From positions 3,642,801 to 3,706,800 of the forward strand of contig JAJEKV010000023.1 in the NCBI GenBank assembly GCA_021234155.1: a DNA stretch of 64,000 nt, read 5' to 3'. This DNA is from Isoetes taiwanensis (Eukaryota > Streptophyta > Lycopodiopsida > Isoetales > Isoetaceae). The notes below the pieces were generated by a model, which was given only the letters and a program-made list of their open reading frames with translations, was not told the DNA's origin and ran no database searches. Position numbers and translations under genes: made by a program. Below, piece after piece: positions 60,440 through 64,000 of the stretch. Position 1 is the first letter of the stretch, and the number at the start of each line of letters is the position of its first letter.

Positions 60440-60847
60440 ATGTGGTCAAGCCCAATCCCACCTAAGGTCAAATCCTTTATGTGGCGGTTGTGGCACAAGG
60501 CACTTGCCACTAATCGTAAGAGATTTAAGTTGCATATGGCGATTCGGGATGTGTGCCCCGATGATGTTTGGCCCATAGAGAGGATGTGGACCACTTATTC
60601 AGGGGAATGCATTTGGTCAGAGTGGGTTCTGGAACTAGCCTCAGCTTTAACTGGGACTGACCTCAATGCTATCAGTTCCATTGAACTATTCATGCCAGAT
60701 CAGCCTAGGGATTGGAGAATTTACATCATTCTATGGAGGATATGGAAAGGCAGGAATAATTTCATCTTTAACTGTGACATCACTCATCCGGAGGCTGTTA
60801 TTAAGCAGATAGAATATGATATAAGATGGATAACAGCTGCAGGTTAA
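60440..60847 (+). pseudogene. LINE-B2 zf-RVT-like region
   Basis: It reads MWSSPIPPKVKSFMWRLWHK then ALATNRKRF, the standard start of the plant L1 zf-RVT block. It ends in IYIILWRIWKGRNNFIFN. The cysteine and histidine ligands are largely lost (RDVCPDDVW), so the finger is probably nonfunctional. Confidence 0.75.
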
Positions 60848-61320
60848 GTATTCTTGAATTTCTCATCTTCTTCTCATATTTTACTGGTTGCTTTTCAGGA
60901 ATCATATTCATGCTTGTTCGGAAACTCAAGTGGAAAAAGATCGATCCGAGAACAAATGAGCAGTGGATCAAAGTATTCGGCCCCCCAGATGGTGAGAGTC
61001 ATGACGAGACTTGTGGATGTGATTGTTCCTGCGATCAGTATCCAGACATCAGAAGGGCCCTGCTGTGCGAAGCCAAGGATAATCGTGGGAGGTTCAACAT
61101 GGCAAAAGCCGAGGCATGCCTATGTGCTTTTTGCAAACTTTCAGCTATGGTCAAAGGACGCGGTCGTAAATCTGCCAATTCTAATCTGAAATCCATGTTG
61201 GTGCTTTCTAAAAATACTGTTATGCATATCTATTTTGGGCTTAAACTTCTACCTATATATATAGGAGGAAATCAGGGGTTACACTTCCCTCCAAAAAGTA
61301 ATTTTGTAACTTTAACTTAA
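60848..61320 (+). pseudogene. Possible RNase H relic of LINE-B2
   Basis: A frame after the zf-RVT part gives EQWIKVFGPPDGE, ALLCEAKDNRGRF and AKAEACLCAFCKLSAMVKGR. It loosely follows the RNase H order of K-x-N-x-D-G, V-x-R-D-x-x-G and A-x-AEA helix. The match is weak and the region is Cys-rich through drift. It ends at the LINE 3' end. Confidence 0.3.
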
Positions 61321-61364
61321 CTTTATTAATATATCATCTATGGCCTTCAATTAAAAAAAAAAAA

Positions 61365-61475
61365 GAAATACCACAGTCAAATCCATGACTGCAACCCTAG
61401 TTGATTTCTCAACTAGAAATACCACAGTCAAATCCATGACTGCAACCCTGATTGAGTCCACAATCAGAAATATTC
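61365..61475. repeat. Two tandem repeats of about 52 bp in the gag-only element
   Basis: AGAAATACCACAGTCAAATC then CATGACTGCAACCCT occurs at 61364 and 61416. A third diverged copy lies left of LINE-B2 near 54525. These are internal, noncoding repeats of the LTR element. Confidence 0.75.
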
Positions 61476-61648
61476 AAGTCCAGCCCTTTAGGCCAAAAAT
61501 TTGATCCAGCCTTCAAGGCCAAAAAGTTTTCTTTATATGCTTAAATAGTAAAACAATGAAACCAACATCTATGCTGCAGTCATAGTTGTTGTTTATTAAA
61601 TTTAAAAATTTAACCCTATCCTCCTTCATGGAGTTATCACCTACCAAC

Positions 61649-62811
61649 CTATTTCAAATAGGCAATTTGCAATTTCGCCCTTTCCTTTTGCACTTCGTCA
61701 GCAAAAGTTACTTGTTTATTCGTCTTAGCACTTGACTCGGCCGGTTGCTCTTCCACCTGAGTCATTTGAGCCGAAGATCCACTAGAACGAGGATTTGACC
61801 TGTACTCAGCTCTACCTGATTCTCTACGTTCTTCCCGATTGCCCCGATCATTCGGATCTTTTTTTGCATTTAACTTCGGGCAGTCTACCTTAAGATGTGG
61901 TCCTCCGCAGTAATAGCATCCACTTTTCTTAAATGAAGGTCTATCAGTCTGATTATCCCACTTCGATCTCTGGGCTTGTTCGTGATTATCACCCACACTT
62001 GCTCTAGCCCTTTTATTTCCCTTATCAGAATTCTTGTTATTGTTTGCCTTTTCAGTGCTTGTTTTTCCATTGCCTTTGTCCTCAGGATATCCGTCCCAAA
62101 TACTTCAATTTATAAAATCAGGATTTAACTTCCTTTCCGCAGCTATAGCTTTTTTTGTTGCTTCTTCCAAGGTCTGAGGATCTATGAAATATAATCTGCA
62201 TACAAGGAATTTTTAAGTCCCGCTATATATTTTCTTAGCAACTCCTTCTCTGTTAATCCATCCATTTGAGTGGACAAATACTGGAATTTAGATGTGTACT
62301 GATAGACTGACTCATTGTCACCTTGCTTGAATAGATCCCATTCCCGTTTGACATCATTATGGTAGTTAGCCTTCCATGTCAAAATCTTTGGATCCATCCT
62401 TTTTCTTCCTTGCCACCAGGTTCTTGCCATATCTGTCAAATATTTGTCCATAGCCTGCAGCTTTTGCTTTTCACTAGCTTTTACCAGTTCAAAATAGCTT
62501 TCCCATGTAGAAAGAAATCCAAAGACTGTAGGCGGGTTTCTCTTTTCACCAGAGAAGGTAGGCATTCCGGCAACTTTCTCTAGCCATTTACAAGAGGATT
62601 CTGGAGGCAAGCTGGATAAGTTAGGCTGCGCATTCGTTTGCACAGAGGGCTCAGGTAGAAATTTATAAGCTAGACACAGGTATTCCAATTGTTTTTTACG
62701 CTCTGCAGGATTGATAGAAGGAGGAATGGCCATTTGATCTGCTATGTAGCTGGCATTGCTCATAGCCTGGGTGTATTGATGATCAGGTACGCCGAAGCGA
62801 TTAGTAGACAT
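61649..62811 (-). pseudogene. gag of the LTR element (Ty3/gypsy-type)
   Basis: It starts at ATG 62811, MSTNRFGVPDHQYTQAMSNA. The Retrotrans_gag-like core is MARTWWQGRKRMDPKILTWK, then KREWDLFKQGDNESVYQYTS and LTEKELLRKYIAGLKNSLYA. After a frameshift near 62182 and one stop the frame reads EEATKKAIAAERKLNPDF, and after another shift the zinc knuckle CYYCGGPHLKVDC (CX2CX3HX4C, common in plant Ty3 gags). It packages element RNA in a virus-like particle. The two lesions mean this copy no longer makes the full protein although the LTRs are young. Confidence 0.85.
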
Positions 62812-62836
62812 TGTCCAGAGATTTTCAGAATCAAGA

Positions 62837-62849
62837 GGCTCTGATACCA
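62837..62849 (-). promoter_or_regulatory. Primer binding site of the gag-only element
   Basis: On the minus strand TGGTATCAGAGCC lies three bases after the end of the 5' LTR and matches initiator tRNA-Met. Confidence 0.9.
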
Positions 62850-62852
62850 AAC

Positions 62853-63558
62853 TGATACAAAGACAAAGTTTTTGATCTACAAAACAATGATCAGCGAATA
62901 AGATAATCACAAATAGCTACAAATTCTAGCCTTCACGGCTATGCTCTCCACCCAACCGGGCTCAGGCTCAGCAAGACAGCGAGAAATCGTTATCTGACTG
63001 TCTCAAGCAAGAAAGCGAGAATTCATTATCTGGCTTTCTCAAGCACCCAGCAATTCAGCTCAAATACTATTTCAAACAACTAAGACTGTGACAAAGAAAG
63101 AAACTCTGCTAAAGACTCAACCGAAAACTCTAGCCATGATCAGAGAATAATTTTCATTTTATAGAGGCAGATCAATCTATTTCCGGAAAACCTTTTGTTT
63201 AGTCAGAAATATCTTTCAAAAAGGCAAATATCGTTAATAGCAAGGATTCGAATTAGTTCCGGCCTTTAACCAGATGAAATCTCCCTAGTTTTCCTGGATC
63301 CGGGACCTTTTTCCAGCTCTGTTACGTTTTCGGTTGAAATTTGGCTTAACGGGTTCGCGACCCGTTATCAGCCATGCTTATATTTTAAATAAGATTTCCA
63401 ATGGTTTATTGCTTTAAGAGATGTAATATCAACCTTAGCCTAAATATCATAATTTAAAAGCATAGCTTAGAACCTAGACTACCCTTGACCAAACTAATCT
63501 CTAATATTGACTCTGGATGCTTCTAGCCTGAACCGCTCCCCCGAGCACCACCATATCA
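62853..63558 (-). repeat. 5' LTR of the gag-only element
   Basis: 706 bp, with the same termini as 53757-54463. It is followed on the right by the TSD TCCAA. Confidence 0.93.
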
Positions 63559-63563
63559 TCCAA

Positions 63564-64000
63564 ATTGCCTAAAATTTATTACAATAGGACCGTTAGATAG
63601 TCTAAAACCCATTTATGCCATCAAATTATGCTAGAAATGTTATTCTCCATCTCAAAATGACCAAAATTGCTCAAACCCTAAATTTTGTTTTCCAAACTAG
63701 GGTTTGTTTATAAATAGAAGTAATACCCGATTGGGACCTTGCAAGTCCTCCTCACAGCTCAAAGTTGAAATGCTAAAGAACATTTCTTTGTTATAGTCAT
63801 CTAGACCCTCAGCATAGCAACACAAGGTCAAATATTGGTACATCACCTCATCTCATGCCAAAGGCGTAAACCTTGACCCAAATCTATTGTCTTTCCAATA
63901 GAATTTGATTTAGCTGCCACATTGATACTCCCTATTGCCAGGATATCTAGAAAGGAGCTAGAGTCTAGAGCTGCCCGAGTCACTCCATGTGTAAAGTATT
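63564..64000. other. No gene recognised
   Basis: AT-rich right flank of the LTR element. I see nothing coding. Confidence 0.4.

Larger units (their letters stand above)
54530..61364 (+). mobile_element. LINE-B2, plant L1-type LINE nested in the LTR element
   Basis: ORF1 ends and ORF2 starts at 57197-57201. ORF2 holds endonuclease, RT, zf-RVT-like part and a possible RNase H relic, followed by an A12 tail at 61353-61364. It is less decayed than LINE-B: only a few frameshifts (near 58512, 58807 and 60378). The exact 5' end and TSD are uncertain. The sequence before it (TACCACAACCAAGTCCATGG, about 54528) resembles the sequence after its tail (TACCACAGTCAAATCCATGA), because the host element carries a tandem repeat there. 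Confidence 0.85.
53752..63563 (-). mobile_element. Young gag-only LTR retrotransposon (TR-GAG type) containing LINE-B2
   Basis: The LTRs are 53757-54463 and 62853-63558, flanked by TSD TCCAA (53752-53756 and 63559-63563). The two LTRs differ by three substitutions and one 1-base indel. In minus orientation the order is 5' LTR, PBS (62837-62849), gag (62811 to about 61649), tandem internal repeats, PPT (54464-54480) and 3' LTR. No protease, RT or integrase was found. The internal part without LINE-B2 is only about 1.6 kb, so it is a non-autonomous element that must be mobilised in trans. Confidence 0.9.

Noticed and set aside
54517-61395. A clean TSD for LINE-B2 (TACCACA-type match on both sides)
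   Set aside because: The similarity extends imperfectly beyond the match and belongs to an internal tandem repeat of the host LTR element, so I do not claim a TSD.

Overview
The window is a repeat-rich stretch of a land-plant nuclear genome, and a fern or other seed-free vascular plant is my best guess. The evidence is a PLS-class PPR gene and a DYW-deaminase gene in plant style, plant LINEs with zf-RVT regions, chromovirus-type Ty3/gypsy pol, MITEs and tRNA-derived SINEs. The species call is inference. Nothing looks bacterial or organellar overall.

Region 1 (1-23247) is dominated by six plus-strand copies of one non-L1-looking LINE, called LINE-A here. It has an ORF1, an APE-type endonuclease, an RT and a C-terminal CX2CX9HX4C finger. 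The copies lie head to tail and most are separated by (CT)n tracts. Five 3' ends carry the same two-storey stem-loop with compensatory base changes, followed by a (TTCA/CT)n tail. Younger insertions split the copies: a foldback element (4431-4978), a solo LTR with TSD ATATT (8738-10238), a SINE with a 23-bp TSD (10753-10971), and a 7.9-kb minus-strand plant L1 (LINE-B, 12969-20844) with a 12-bp TSD.

Region 2 (23248-32300) holds two minus-strand chromovirus pol fragments around a roughly 107-bp tandem array. It then holds a 1.6-kb LTR with a tRNA-Met primer binding site. In the gag position of that element lies a broken ORF whose two ends are histone H3: the N-tail and the histone-fold core are separated by about 250 residues of charged, Q-rich and P-rich sequence. 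The solo LTR in region 1 belongs to the same LTR family. A transposase-like fragment follows.

Region 3 (32900-41300) is the genic part. A minus-strand gene encodes a DYW deaminase domain with a targeting-like N-terminus and no PPR repeats (34303-35226). A plus-strand gene encodes a long PPR array that stops inside the E domain and has no DYW (36625-38965). They are divergently arranged. A TA-flanked MITE, a Tourist-like MITE, a receptor-kinase fragment and a 107-nt hairpin lie around them.

Region 4 (41300-53750) is mostly unrecognised. It includes a pogo/CENP-B-type DDE transposase relic, a decayed Ty3 gag-protease relic, SINE heads, tandem duplications and a few exon-like pieces of an unidentified gene.

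Region 5 (53757-63558) is a recent minus-strand LTR retrotransposon: two LTRs of about 707 bp with four differences, TSD TCCAA, PBS, PPT and gag only. A second plant L1 (LINE-B2) is nested inside it on the plus strand, with ORF1 and ORF2 overlapping as TGATG.
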